Shown: one piece after another, positions 11,244-23,991 of the stretch
Layout: each line of letters begins with the position of its first letter
How positions within the stretch are numbered: the stretch's first letter is position 1
NCBI RefSeq assembly: GCF_030052815.1
Contig: NC_079493.1
Span: 57,579,191 to 57,643,190 of the forward strand
Direction of reading: 5' to 3'
From: Hevea brasiliensis
Lineage: Eukaryota > Streptophyta > Magnoliopsida > Malpighiales > Euphorbiaceae
DNA length: 64,000 nt
The notes under the pieces: generated by a model
Told to the model about the DNA's origin: nothing
The model's input: only the letters and a program-made list of their open reading frames with translations
The model's database searches: none
Program-made: the position numbers and the translations under genes

Positions 11244-14200
11244 TGTGACACCCCTTACCCGTGTACAGTATACCCGAGTAAGTAATGCCACACGGTGTAC
11301 CGGCACACTCTAATATTCCTCAATTAATTTATATCATACTTTTGCATATAATTTATGAAATACAATTTGTTTAAGCCATTTATCAAAAGTATTATTCATT
11401 TAAGGTTCCGAAAATTTTAAAGAAAATCCGACGGAGTACCGGCTAAAAATGGAGAAAACCGTTCTTCGGAACCTGTCAAAAACACTTCCAATAAACAAAT
11501 TCATTCATTCTCAACTTCAATATCGTCACAAAACTCAATATCAAGATTTGAACAATTTTTCAGTTTTAGGTTTCAACAACCTTCTCATTTCTCAACATCC
11601 ATTTCTCATATACAAGCAATAAATACATGCTCAAATCTTGCATTCATAGTCATAACTTTAATTATTTACATAAACATCAAAATATATTACATGAGTTCAA
11701 GTACATATGAGAAAATACAAATCTGTTACAAAATATCAAAATGACAAAATGACACCTAGTGCCCTACCGATGCACTGCAGGTAGTGAGGTGACACGGACA
11801 CTGAGCAGAACTGTCAGATGGACTCACCCAGTCTGTGGTCTACTGGGCTCACGGTCGGAATCTCCAGTACCTACGCGTGGCAAAAGCAACGCGCTAAGCA
11901 ATAATGCTTAGTGGTGCAATAATATAATAGAAGAAATTGGCAAGAAAATAAATGTGTATGCAAAGTGTATGCTTTCTTTGTTTGATTTTGGTATATTCAT
12001 TAATTCATTAACTTTGTTCACTTTTATTCATTTGGTTGCCCCAAGTAACCTACACTAGACGACTGGACTGGATAACGGGTAAACTGGCACTGGGTACCTA
12101 GTACCTCGGACCGTCACACCATCGGTCACATATGCATCTCCCGGTGTGCAACAGCTAACAAGTCAGAATAATATCGTGCACAAGGCCAAGTCTCAATGCA
12201 AAGTCGAATGGCTAAAAGCCATGAAATCAGAATGGCATTGTTGCCATGTGCGATCTTGCTAATCGAACCCTATTGGCATGCCAAACTATCCAAACCAATC
12301 TTGTTAGGTATACTAGGGCATTTGAAACTTTTAAATTCTTCAATTTGTAAATTTCATGTTTTGGTGTTACTATTCACCTCATTGGTCAACAAAAATGTTG
12401 ACTTTTAGAATAAAAATGTGTACATTGACTTTGGCACTCCCAACATACCACATTTGGTGTTTAAAACTTGTTGGCATTAAGTGTTAAAACCATTCCAAAG
12501 TGAAACTCAAAACCAGCAGAATTTTCAGTTTTGGGAAGTCAAGTTCACTGTTCCATTGGACACTGTTACTGTTGGAATTTGAAGAAATGTAAAACATGAA
12601 AGTTGTTCCTTATTTTGTCTAGTTGAATTTCCTTTTTTGAATCACTCCATTTGGAGTTTTGTAACTCCAGATATGGCTCAAAAACCCAGGCTGTCCGGAT
12701 ATGCAGTCTGCAGAATTTTACCATATCTACAGTGCATGAACAGTGACTTGAGTCACTTGGTTGAATGGGTTCTGGCCATAATTTGGGGTAGGTTCCTTCA
12801 TGAAAGTTGTTTGTCTATGTCTTAAATTGTTGCTGTAAAAATTTCAGACCAATTGACCAAATCTACAGTGACTTATGGCCAAATGAACAGTTACTGTTCA
12901 TTTGGTCAAATTCTGCAGAGGCAGTTTCAGGGTTCCGGATTGTGGCTGAGTTTTGACCCTTTTGCTTTGGTCTTTCGGGCATGGTTTCTTCAGCAAAAAT
13001 GTGCCATTATAAGCCTAGTTTCATGTCCAATTGGCCAAACATCAATTGGACAAGCACAGCCCAAGTTATGGCAGTGCAAAGGGACTGAAATTTCAGTCCC
13101 TATGCTGCTGTCCATAGGGCAGATTTCACCTCACTTTGCCATTGTGTTTTTCAGTCCCATTTATGGTCAACACATCTAAAATGGTCACTAATTGACCGTT
13201 AATATGTCCTCTAACAATTTCATAAGCCAAATCAATTTTCACCTTTCCTAAACCCTAATTCAATTCCATGTTTTATACAATTTACTTTAGTTAGCTTTTA
13301 ATTCATTATGCTTGTGTTTATAAACTTCTAACATGATTCTAGCTCACTTCAAGCTCATCAAAACATTCCCTCCTATCCCATAGCTAGGGCAGCCGAAACT
13401 CATGTTTCATACAAATGAGTTTTTGCTCATTTAAATTACAATTTCTCAACCATTTCAAGCCTAAATCATGGGATTAAGGAATTTTAACTACATATATGCA
13501 CTAACCTTGTTGTATGCCAATCCAAGCTTGAGAAAGCTTCACTTTCTTTCTTCTTCTTGGCTGCCAAAAGATTGTTTAAGGTGTGTAGATTAATTTTAGT
13601 GAAGATGACTTAGGGTTTTGGGGTGAGGTTTGAGAGGTTTGAGAGCTTGAAAATGAAGAAAATGGAGGTTTGGCTATGGAGTTTTGAGAGCTACGGGTAG
13701 CTTTTGTGGGAGTGGTGGCTGCTGGAATTTTGGTCTTCTTTAGTCTTTATTTATGTCTTTTATTTGTTTAGTCAAATGGTAGATTAATGGTGATTGGTTG
13801 AAAATTATAAATGACATCCCATGATGTCATAAATAGCCTTTTTTCCTCAATTTCTTTTCTTTCCTCCACTACTCAAGTTCAATTTAATTTCTAGCAATAT
13901 TTCTTCATATTTTATGTCATATTAATTATTTACTCAACTGGACAAGTCGGCCAAAAATCACCTCGGAAGGCGAAATGACCAAAATGCCCTCCGTTTGGCT
14001 TAACGGGTCAAAATCGTCTGTACCGATTGAAAAATTTTTCTAGGTATTTTCTTGGCATTCTAATGCCATGGGAACCTCAATTACCCTTCTCTGGAGTCCC
14101 AAAAATTATTTTATAATTTTTTCCTGTGTCTAGGGCTCCTCGTTGCGAACCGCAACTTCCCTCCAGTGACCCATCGCTTGGGCACCTACTGCTTGACTCA

Positions 14201-14368
14201 GTTGTATTTTATTTCTAAAATTTTTACTAAATTTTTCTTATTAATATTTGAGTTAATTAGGGTTCCTGACTTTAGTTTAAATATTTTTCCGGACGTTCTA
14301 GCTGTCCGGATCGACACCGGTCACCGGAACAGTAGGATGTACGGAGTGGTTATCGGGAGCGTGTTACA
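11244..14368 (-). repeat. C2 solo LTR (family C, gypsy-type), 3,125 bp, inside A1 pol
   Basis: It has perfect LTR ends on the minus strand: the plus sequence begins TGTGACACCCC and ends GCGTGTTACA. It is flanked by GGGTG at 11239-11243 and 14369-14373. A2 shows the empty site (reading ENGCLYYKE across the point). It has no internal region, so it arose by recombination between two LTRs. It includes a near-perfect 33-bp palindrome at 12876-12908 and the conserved hairpin at 11874-11911. The short frames inside it are not genes. Confidence 0.96.
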
Positions 14369-14373
14369 GGGTG

Positions 14374-15703
14374 CCTGTACTATAAAGAAAGAGTGTGTGT
14401 TCCAGATGATAAAGAGTTGAAAACCAGTATTCTGAAAGAAGCACATAACAGTGTGTATGCTATGCACCTAGGAAGCACAAAAATGTACCATGACCTGAAA
14501 CTCCGATACTAGTGGCCAGGTATGAAGAAGGACATAGTTGACTATGTAACTAGATGCTTGACATGTTAGCAAGTCAAAGCAGAACATCAAGTTCCATCAG
14601 GTTTGTTACAACCCATAAACATACCTGAATGGAAGTGGGATCGAGTCACTATGGACTTTGTCAGTGGTCTACCTCTCACTCAGAAAAAGCATGATGCAGT
14701 ATGGGTGATTGTGGATAGGTTAACCAAATCAGCACATTTTTTGCCAGTTAGAACTAACTACTCACTGGAAAAGCTAGCAGAATTGTACATCAGTGAGATA
14801 GTTAGACTACATGGAATTCCACTTTCCATTATATCTGATAGAGACCCGAGGTTTACATCTAGATTTTGGAAGAAATTACAAGAATCCTTGGGCACACAAC
14901 TCCATTTTAGTACGGCTTTTCATCCTCAGACGGATGGACAGTCAGAAAGAATAATCCAGGTCCTCGAGGATATGCTGAGAAGTTGTGTTATTGAGTTTGA
15001 GGGAAGTTGGGAGAGATACCTTCCACTGCCAGAATTTGCATATAATAATAGCTATCAAGTTAGCATACAAATGGCACCCTATGAAGCACTGTATGGGAGA
15101 AAATGCAAAACACCTGTATGTTGGACTGAATTGGGTGAAGATAAGCTAGTGGGGCCAGACCTGATAAAACAGACAGAGGAAAAGGAGAAACTGATAAAGG
15201 CCAATTTGAAAGTTGCCTCAGACCGACAGTAATCTTATGCTGACTTGAGGAGAAAAGACATTGAGTATGAAGTTGGCGAGAAGGTATTTCTCAAAGTATC
15301 ACCGTGGAAGAAAGTGTTGAGATTCGGGAAAAAGGGAAAATTAAGCCCTAGGTTTATTGGCCCATATGAAGTTATTGAACGTGTGGGACCAGTAGCCTAC
15401 CGATTAGCCTTACCACCTGAGCTGGACAAGATACATAATGTGTTCCATGTCTCGATGCTCAGAAGATACAGATCATATCCTTCACATATCATCTCAGCAG
15501 AAGAAATTATGGTACAACCTGACCTGACATATGAAGAAGAACCAATTAAAATCTTGGCACGAGAGGTAAAAGAGCTCAGAAATAAGACAATTCCACTAAT
15601 GAAAATCCAATGGAGACACCACAACACGGAAGAGGCAACATGGGAGAGCGAGGAGACAATGAGACAACAGTTCCCTCAGCTCTTCACATCAGGTAAATTT
15701 TAA
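14374..15703 (+). pseudogene. pol: A1 integrase with chromodomain-like C-terminus (intron-free copy)
   Basis: After C2 the frame resumes with CLYYKERVCVPDD. The zinc-binding N-terminal part (HNSVYAMH to CLTC) carries TAG at 14510-14512 (Trp codon) and at 14567-14569 (Gln codon). The catalytic core has the D of TMDFVSGLP, the D of ISDRDPRF and the E of GQSERIIQ. The sequence runs straight from CAG (ending 14959) to GTCCTC (from 14960), where A2 and D1 hold an intron-like segment. TAA at 15230-15232 breaks the linker. The last frame (15245-15703) has GPYEVIERVGPVAYRLALP and ends with a chromodomain-like tail (IQWRHHNTEEATWESEE), which in chromoviruses guides insertion to heterochromatin. Confidence 0.94.
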
Positions 15704-15719
15704 GGACGAAATTTTTATT

Positions 15720-15733
15720 TAGAGGGGAAGAGT
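15720..15733 (+). promoter_or_regulatory. A1 polypurine tract
   Basis: TAGAGGGGAAGAGT directly precedes the 3' LTR start. It is the primer for plus-strand synthesis. The same tract is found in A2 on the minus strand (52640-52653). Confidence 0.88.
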
Positions 15734-18700
15734 TGTAACATCCCCATTGCACGTGTTCTGTACGTTCAATTGCTCCAGTAGTCAAATAACAGTCCAGGCA
15801 AGTCAGTATGTCTAGAACTACACTTCGGTGATAGTGAACAGACATATAATGATGAAATAAATAAAAAGAAAATACAAGAAAAATCAAACAAAAATGAAAG
15901 AGAGAAAATGATGCTAAGTTAAACGAACCGGCACCACAGCGATGGGTGACCGCACCGGGAAGGCCATTGCCGACCCCAGGACCACGGGGAACCCTCTGAA
16001 TATAATTTTGAGACATAAATAAAGATTTATTGAAATGTAATTGACACTAGAAATATCAAAAAAAAATTAATAAATTAGTACAAAGAAAAATGAAAAATCA
16101 AGAAACAGACAAAAATTGGTGTTACCGAAAAATCAGGAATATAAACCGAAGTGGGGTATTTTGGTCATTTGACACATAGTGTTGCCTTTTGACCTCAATC
16201 TCCATTAAAAATAAATGATATTACACTTAGAAAATGTTATGGAAAAAATTAAATTGTGATACATTATAAGAAAAGTGAAAGAAATGGGGGATAAAATCCA
16301 ATTTATGAAACTTTGAATAATTAACATTAAAATCCAAGTTAGTGCTCCACTAACTTGGATATTGGGACCCTTATCACAGCCTTGGGACAGCAGATAGCAC
16401 TCACCATCATCTTCTTCATCAGCCCATTTTACTTTGCCGTAATGAATTCCACCATGGAAATCACCATGGCCACCCCACATGCAATCTCCATGGGTGCATG
16501 ATCAAGCCATCCTTTCCACTTCTTTCCTTCATTAAAGCTTGCCTACTTACCTTGGGGAAGATATTGGCAACAAGAAAAACCAGATTTGGTGAAGTTTTGA
16601 TAAGCATCAAAAGTTGTAAGTGTCCAAAATCCCTCCCTTGCTTTGGTAAAGCTTGTGTTTAGGTTGAGGTGAGTGTTTTGGTGAAGAGAAATGAAAGAAA
16701 TAGTGAGAAATGAATTTGTCCATTTTTGGCAGCCATGAACCCTTCTTGAGCTTGAGTTATTTTTACTTCTAATGAATGAAAATGAAGGTTGATTGATTCA
16801 AATGAAAGTTAGAGTAAGTTTGTGCATAAATATGTACATGTAGTGTTTAGATTTAAGGTGTGAAATGGAACCTTGAAGCCTTGAGCAAACTGCCATGTTT
16901 GACAGCCCCTAATAGCATGAATTTGTGTGTGAATATATGGTTATTAATGATATATGTTAATGTCAATTTGTGGGCAGCAAGTGTAAATGATATTGAAGTA
17001 TGAATATGTTGAAGTATATGTATAATATTAACATTGAAGTATGTTGAATTTGGGTGGATGTAAATATTGAAGTTTAATGGTGTATTGTGTGCCTTGTGGA
17101 CTTGAGTATTTTGCCCAGAATTTTTGCTGGAATTGTGTACAATATATGTATAGAAGTGTTGTTGATTGAATATTGTAGTAATGAGGAGGAGGAGGAACAT
17201 TAAATTGGAAGTGTATGAGCTTTGTGCAGGTTGTGTATTGAAGGCAGCACCTAAATGAGGCCATAAGTGCCAAAATATGAACCCAATTGGTATGAGGCCA
17301 ATATGGGGTGAAACTAGACACCAAATAGGCCAACTTTAATGCAGAAAGGTTGCCAAAATTCTGCCTAGAAACAGACCTAAAAAAGTGACCAAATCTGGAT
17401 TAGTGCATTTGAGGCCTAAAAACTGACCATTTGGGCAGCAGTTAGTGTTTAGGCCATAACTCATTCAAAACAGGTCCAATTGACCTGAAATTTTGACCAT
17501 GAATAGTTAAGACCTATATCTACAAATCTTACGAAGACACAAAATCCCATAAATGACCAGAACCAAGTCAAATGGCTTGCACAAATTCGGGCACAAAAAC
17601 TGCCGAACCAAAAGTGACCTAAAAATTGACCAAATTGTGCACCAAAAGTGCAATCTGTCCAGCTTTAGCAAATTGACCATATCTTGGTCTACACAACTCG
17701 GAATGACCTGAAATTTTTCCCCGCGTGCAATAAGACATAGAGCTACAATTTTTCTTCTTTGACCCGAAGCTAAAAACCAAGGTAAATAGGACTTTAACCT
17801 AGACCAATCTAGCACACAAAAATAGAGAATGTGACATTTTGTATACAATGATGCTTGAAGCATTTTGGCAATGAATGCCAACTTGTAAAAATGGTATATT
17901 GCACTATATTGGCAGCATATTGAGATTTAAATTGTGACATATTGATGCTATAAACAACTTATCCATATTACCTAAAAAGGTCAACACATGCATTGACTTG
18001 TGAATTATATAATAGTTAGTAAACTCCGAAGATTGAAGAAGTAAACAATTAATTTATAATGTGCCCTAGTTTGCCTAGTTGACTAGTATGGATAGGTTGG
18101 CATGCCAATAGGATTCTGACAAATGCTCAGAAATGGCTTTATGCCATATCGTGTTTTTACGGCCTATTATGCCAAGATCAGGACTTTAATAGCCTACGGC
18201 TATACATATTGTGTATTTATTTTTGGCTTATCGCCATTGACTATATGGCTTTTAGCCACGCTATTTGCACACCGGGAGACACTTTGTGACCGATGGTGTG
18301 ACGGCCCGAGGTACTAGGTACCCAAAGGCGATATCTGCTTATCCATGCCGTCGATATAGGCTACACGGGCAGTAATTCAAGTACTATTAAATTCAAATAC
18401 CTAAATCTAATCTACTGACATACAGCACCACCAAAAATTTGTAAACACTTTATTTACCTTATTTTAGTGTATATTTCTTTACATTTGGCACCACTAAGCA
18501 AAATTGCTTAGCGCGTTGCTTTTGTAACGCGTAGGTATTGGAGACACAGCTGGGGAGCCCAGCAGACCTACTACCGGGTGAGACATCAGATCTGCACAGG
18601 AGTCCAGAGTCATCTGCACTGCATTGCATACATGGTAGGACTTAGGATATCTTGTATTTTGTACTTTTGTTGTATATTTGAAATTTGGCCTTGTATTTTG

Positions 18701-19137
18701 TAATATTATGAAAGCTTTAAAGTTTGTAATATTTTGTACATATTAAATAATATGGAGATTTTCTGTATATATTTAAATTATTATGGACTGTATTATGGAA
18801 CTGTTTAATGACTGTAAAAGTCTATTGACTTTACTGAGAAATAGGGACTGTGAAATATTTGAGATTTTGATATCATAATATTAAACTGTTTTCAACAGGT
18901 TTGGAAGGACAGTTAGTCCTAAATATAAACGGCACCTTGCCAAATTTTTATTACCAGTCTTGAAACACTGATTTTAACAAAGTATGACAATAGTATCAAC
19001 ATGATATGAATATTTCATAAATGACTTCTTAAAATCAAATTGAGTTCAAGAAATGAGATAATCACAGACTAGGTGTTCCGGCACGCCGTGTAGCATGCCT
19101 CGCTCGGCTATACTGTAGACGGGTGAGGGGTGTTACA
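15734..19137 (+). repeat. A1 3' LTR (3,404 bp)
   Basis: It starts TGTAACATCC and ends GGTGTTACA, followed by AGGAA, the right target-site copy. It is collinear with the 5' LTR and with A2 (3,405 bp). Most of it is almost identical to the 5' copy, but blocks at 18123-18200 and 18317-18360 differ strongly; see the finding on CAG/CTG sites. The hairpin copy is at 18494-18531. Confidence 0.96.
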
Positions 19138-19142
19138 AGGAA

Positions 19143-20513
19143 AGGGTAGCAAACACTGAGTCAAGGCCAGGAGACAATTATCAGAGCTTTGTGCACAATA
19201 GCTATTTCTTTTGAATTTTTCAATTGAAATGAATTATGACTATTTGTACATTATTGTTTTAAATTGTGGAAATGTGTTTGAATGGATACTTATTGCTTTT
19301 TAAACATTGTAAATGGTTTGAAACTGTGAAAAATTGTTTGAATGATATTGATGGATACTTATTGATTGAAAAGCATTGGAAATGGTTTGAAACCACAGCT
19401 ATCATGTATATTGATTGTATTCCTCGCTAGCTTGTCTAGTGGGACGAATTGAATTCCCTCTATGGCTGAAGTGTTGAGGTGTGTGCCTATTAAGGACAAA
19501 TAGAATGAGTACTCATATTATTGCTAGCTAGCTATGTTATTCCTCATTAGCCATCAGCTTTTGGGACGAATTGAATACCTCATTAGCCATCGGCTTTTGG
19601 GACGAATTGAACTTTGGAATATGATTAAGCTGCGTGTGATTTATTGATATGTATTATGAGATTGTAAAATGGAGTTTAAATTCTTATTGACATTCACTGT
19701 CTTTTGAATTTAACCATGATTTGATTTATTGAAATTTATTATGATATTGAGAAATAGAGTTTAAATTCTTGTTGACATTTACTGTCTTGAATTTAACTAT
19801 GGTTTTAAGTATCCACTATTTATTTAACTTATGATTTATGATTTAAAGTTGTATTTGGTTAATGTTGTGCACCATTGAGACAATGTCTCAGCGATAGATT
19901 TTCATTGCTGTCGCAGATAGACAGACGGACAGGCAGCAGATTAGGCTGCTAGTGCATTCAGCGAGAGATCATCGAGTATATTGAGTATACCACATTTTTG
20001 CATTTTGTACTGTAATGTATGTTCACTGTATGTATATAATGTTCTTGGTTTTCAGCAGTTGTAAATTAAAATGTACATTGAAGTTATAAAATAAATTATG
20101 AGTTATTTTGGCTTGTAAAATTTGTACTGTATTTCTTTATCTCAGGCTTTGAAAAATTATTGTGGATTTGAGTTGAGAAATATATTGTGTTGTTTAACTG
20201 TTGGAGTTGAGATTGAGAAATATATTTGAAGTGCTTTTTATAGGTTTTCTGAAGAACTATTTTATTCAAAATACACAGGGCACTCCGCCAAAAGTTTTAC
20301 AGAAATTACTAATAATTCAAATGTGTTAGCTGTTTCACTTCAGTTCAAAAAATTTTTAACACCTGTAAATAGTGCTCACCACTATAAAAAGAAGTAAGAA
20401 AAGTTTTAAAATCCCTTGTAGTATATTTAATGGGTTATCTGTAGACGAAGTTGGTAATTCATTAGGTATACTACGGGATCATGTTATGCCTTACAGAGGG
20501 GTAGGGTGTTACA
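19143..20513 (+). repeat. B1 solo LTR, right part
   Basis: This continues B1 after A1 and its target-site copy (19138-19142). It is collinear with B3 at about 59578-61157. It contains two 35-36-bp minisatellite units (19541-19611), the family B hairpin TGAGACA-A-TGTCTCA (19876-19890), and the end TAGGGTGTTACA at 20513 followed by CTTAT. No gene is present. Confidence 0.93.
19541..19611 (+). repeat. Two-unit minisatellite in B1 LTR
   Basis: Two direct copies of a 35-36-bp unit read CCTCATTAGCCATC, then GCTTTTGGGACGAATTGAA. The minus-oriented B2 has three full units (33927-34034). In B3 the matching place near 60020-60100 has a different repeated motif. Confidence 0.8.
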
Positions 20514-20518
20514 CTTAT

Positions 20519-21118
20519 ACCATGTGTCAACATTGGATTGGTTGGGAGAATTTTAATGACATCATTATGATGTCATAATTCTATTTTCTTTCATTTTCTT
20601 TCCTTTTCTTGTCTATTTAATTTCAATTAAATTTTTAACAACATTTATTCATATTTTATGTTATATAAATTATTTATTTAACTAGACAAGTTGGCCAAAA
20701 ATCATCTCTGAAGACGAAATGACCAAAATGCCCTCCGTTTGGCTTAACGAGCCAAAATTGTGTGTACTGATAGAAAAATTTTTCTAAGCATTTTCTTGGC
20801 ATTCTAATGCCATAAGAACCTCAATGACCCTTCTCTGGAGTCCCAAAAATTATTTTATAATTTTTCCCCCGGGTCTAGGGTTGTTAACGGCCTTCATTGT
20901 CACTTCCCCTTCGGGTTAGTCATCCCTGGTGTTTCGGCTCGTTTAACCTTAGTGTATTTCATTTCTAAAAATTTTTCTTGATTTTTATGAGCATTATTTA
21001 GTTTTTTTATAACTCCTCACTCTAGTCTATTTATAATTTCAAACATTCTAGCTGCCCGAACCGACATTGGTCACCGAAACAGTAGACTGTACGGACTAGC
21101 TAAAGTGAGGATGTTACA
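20519..21118 (-). repeat. C1 LTR, right part
   Basis: Family C LTR resumes after B1 and is collinear with C2 at about 13770-14368. It ends GAGGATGTTACA at 21118. The next five bases, TAAGC (21119-21123), should be the target-site copy whose mate lies left of the window. There is no coding sequence. Confidence 0.87.
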
Positions 21119-21775
21119 TAAGCTAAATGGATAATGTGCAAAGTGAGACCTTAATAGTAATTAGGATGACCATAAAATCTTCCAAACAAATGATTAAGTT
21201 GGAAATGCTATAATTAAAGTAATTATAACATGGGCCCTCCATTGGGGCAATTATTTTAAGAAATTTTAAATAGTTGCATAAGATGCAATTAATTTAAGAG
21301 ATTTTCTTAAGAATAATTATTAAGCATGAGATGTTGTAAATATGTAAATGGTTTGGTGGCCAATATTGGAAGTACCAGAGGACATTAAAATTATTTGCAT
21401 AATTACTGGCTCAATGGGATTAACTTAACTAATGCAAGATAAGTCAATAATTGATGTACTTGAGATTTTGAGCATTAGGGGCTAGGTAAAGGATTGAACC
21501 TCACATGAGATGTGATAGGCAAGGAGTTACTCACTTATAGTTTATTGTAATTCCAATAATGGATGTACCTGAGGATGATTAATAGAATTATAAGAATTCA
21601 ATCACCCACTAGAAATTCATCCAACTAGGATTTCCATTTTCTACTTTGGAAGAGTAGGATTCGCTAAGTTAGTGGGAGGACCAATTTGATTAAAAGACCA
21701 TAATCATTTTGGTTAATTACATGATACATTTACTAATTAATCTGGTTATTTTCTGCAGTTAATTTTCTGATAATA
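21119..21775 (+). other. Cop1 untranslated leader (right part)
   Basis: These 657 bp lie between the end of C1 and the gag ATG, without an open frame. Their position fits the leader of a copia element between primer site and gag. No LTR end or Met-tRNA primer site is seen here, as expected if those lie on the other side of the C1 insertion. Confidence 0.65.
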
Positions 21776-22630
21776 ATGAGCACAGAACAACCACCACCGT
21801 CCAATATCCTTGTAAGCATACTTGATCGCAATAGGTTGACAGGACCTAATCTGTCTGATTGGCTAAGAAATTTAAAACTTATTCTGAACCTTGAACATAT
21901 AGGATATATTCTAGATTCAAATGTTCTTGGTCCCTTACCTCCAAAGGCCACTCAAGAGGAATATGAAACTTTGGACAAGTGGAAGGAGCATGATATGAGA
22001 GCTAAGTATTACAAGCTTGTTTCCATGAGTAATGAGTTACAGAAGCAGCATGAGAACATATAGAGTGCAAGTGAGATCCTCCTTCACCTATAAGAGTTGT
22101 ATGGTGAGCACAGCAGGAATGCTAACTATAAGATATCTAGGCAGCTATTCCGCATGAGGATGTCTGAGGGACAGAATGTTGGGGATCATGTCCACAAGAT
22201 GATTCTGCTGATTGAGCAGCTAGAACATCTTGACTTCAATATGGATTTCCAACTATAGATGGATTTTATCCTTCAGTCCCTTCTTGAGTCTTTTGGGAAT
22301 TTTGTGACAAATTTCCGTATGACTAAACAGGAATGCACCTTAGCTGGTTTACTCAACATGCTGGTTATTGCCCAAAAGAATATGCCGGGCAATAAAGGAA
22401 AAGAGGTTGCTTTGATTGCATCATATTCTACTGGAAAGTCTAACAAGAAGAAGGGAAATAAGAAAAAGAAATCTCAGATTCCTAGTCCTTCCAAGAAAAT
22501 AGCTAAATAGAAAGGGAAGACTAAAGCTGATGGAGGCAAAGGAAAGTGTTTCCACTGCCAGAAGGATGGGCAATGGAAAAGGAACTGCCCAGAGTATCTT
22601 GCTTCTCTGAAGGACAAAAAGGATAAACCT
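21776..22630 (+). pseudogene. gag: Cop1 gag with altered zinc knuckle
   Basis: The ATG at 21776 opens a frame with RLTGPNLSDWLRNLKLIL, a common copia gag N-terminus. Four in-frame stops follow (after HENI, HLLHL-like, MDFQL and KKIAK), at least one of them a likely CAG-to-TAG change. A Lys-rich stretch precedes a nucleocapsid knuckle at 22547-22588. That knuckle reads CFHCQKDGQWKRNC, so the zinc-binding His of CX2CX4HX4C is Gln (CAA at 22571). All parts stay in one frame. The protein would package the RNA; this copy is dead. Confidence 0.9.
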
Positions 22631-22639
22631 TCGGAAGGT

Positions 22640-23985
22640 ATGTCCATATCTTGTTATTTAGATTCTGATGATACTCATAGTTCATCTACAGCTTGGGTTT
22701 TAGATACTGGTGCCAGTTCTCACATTTCTAATGATATGCAAGAACTAACAAATAGTAGCAGCTTGCATTCTCGAGATGTTGGACTTTGGATTGGCAGTGG
22801 CTCAACTGTTGAAGCTTTAGCCATAGGATCTAAATCTTTTTACATGTCTGGACATGTTTTGTGTTTGGATAATATTTTATATGTACCTGATGCTTTTAAG
22901 AACATCATTTCTATATCTAGTTTGATTAAAAATGGCTATGAATTTCAGTTCACATATGATGTTTGCAATATTTATTTTGGTAATAAATATATTGATTCGG
23001 GTTATATGAGTGATGGTCTTTATTATTTGGATAATAATAATAAACACAAATGAATGCAAGTGATCTAAATGAGTGCAATGCCATGGTGAAAACCAACTCA
23101 AGTTCAAAACATATTTGACACTTAAGGTTATGTCATGCTACAGAAGATAGGATTGCAAAACTGGAGAAAATGGGGATTCTATCTTCATTGGGCTTTGAGC
23201 CTGCTCCAACTTGTGAATCTTGCCTTCAGAGCAAAATGACTAGATCACCCTTTGTTGGACAAGGGCTAAGGGCTGAACATATTTTGGAGCTAATACATAG
23301 TGATGTATGTGGTCCATTTAAGTAAATGGCTAGAGGCAGTTTTCATTACTTTATTACCATTACTGATGATAAATCAAGATTTGGGTATTTGTATTTGATG
23401 AAATACAAACATGAATCCTTTGAAGAGTTTAAAGAATTTAAATCTGAAGTAGAAAATCAAACAGGAAAGAGTATTAAAGCTCTTCGATCAGATCGTGGAG
23501 GTGAATATTTGAGTACTGAATTTGATGAATACTTGAGAGAGCACGGCATTGTTTCCCAGCTGACTCCTCCAGGAATGCCACAGCTGAATGGTGTATCTGA
23601 AAGGAGAAATCGTACCCTATTAGATATGGTACGTAGTATGATGAGCTATACTGATATGCCAATCTCCTTTTGGGGATTTGCATTAAAATCAGCTTTGTAT
23701 ATTCTGAATAGGATTCCATCAAAATCAGTTTCTTCCACACCTTATGAGATATGGTATGGAAGAAAACCAAGTCTTAAGCATGTTAAGATTTAGGGTTGTC
23801 CAGCTTATATCAAAAAGCTGAACACTGATAAATTGGAAACCAGATCAGAAAAGGGTCAATTTGTTGGATATCCAAAAGATAGTTTTGGATATTATTTTTA
23901 TTTGCGTACATCACAAAAGGTTGTGGTGAGTAGAGATGCAACATTTCTTGAATAACAGTTTGTTCAAGGAGGCAAAGGAAGGCAA
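22640..23985 (+). pseudogene. pol: Cop1 protease and integrase
   Basis: The protease frame (22640-23053) has WVLDTGASSHI with the catalytic Asp at 22703, and ends in a short Asn-rich stretch. A frameshift near 23113-23120 damages the start of the integrase zinc region, where the expected Trp-His before LRLCH is lost. Then come CESCLQSK, HSDVCGPF (first Asp), a stop, TITDDKSRF, RSDRGGEY (second Asp) and GVSERRNRT (Glu), giving the copia DD-E core. Further stops replace the Trp codon in HVKIWGC-like sequence near 23793 and a codon near 23955. The region would mature the polyprotein and insert the cDNA. Confidence 0.92.
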
Positions 23986-23991
23986 ATAAAG

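Larger units (their letters stand above)
4454..19137 (+). mobile_element. A1: complete Ty3/gypsy (Tekay-like chromovirus) LTR retrotransposon, inactivated, carrying solo LTR C2
   Basis: Two near-identical LTRs (4454-7861 and 15734-19137) both begin TGTAACATCC and end GGTGTTACA. Between them lie a Met-tRNA primer site, gag, protease, RT, RNase H, integrase with a chromodomain-like tail, and a purine tract. The flanks are TGGAA (4449-4453) and AGGAA (19138-19142), a 5-bp duplication with one difference. B3 at about 59577 shows the same LTR locus uninterrupted. The internal region is broken by C2 (11244-14368) and by several stops and frameshifts. Long LTRs plus a chromodomain-like tail suggest the Tekay/Del group; that clade name is inferred from general features, not from a tree. 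Confidence 0.95.

Noticed and set aside
20519..21118. Possible separate short repeat between B1 and Cop1
   Set aside because: It is collinear with the end of C2 and continues the sequence left of B1 at 2117, so it is the right part of C1.
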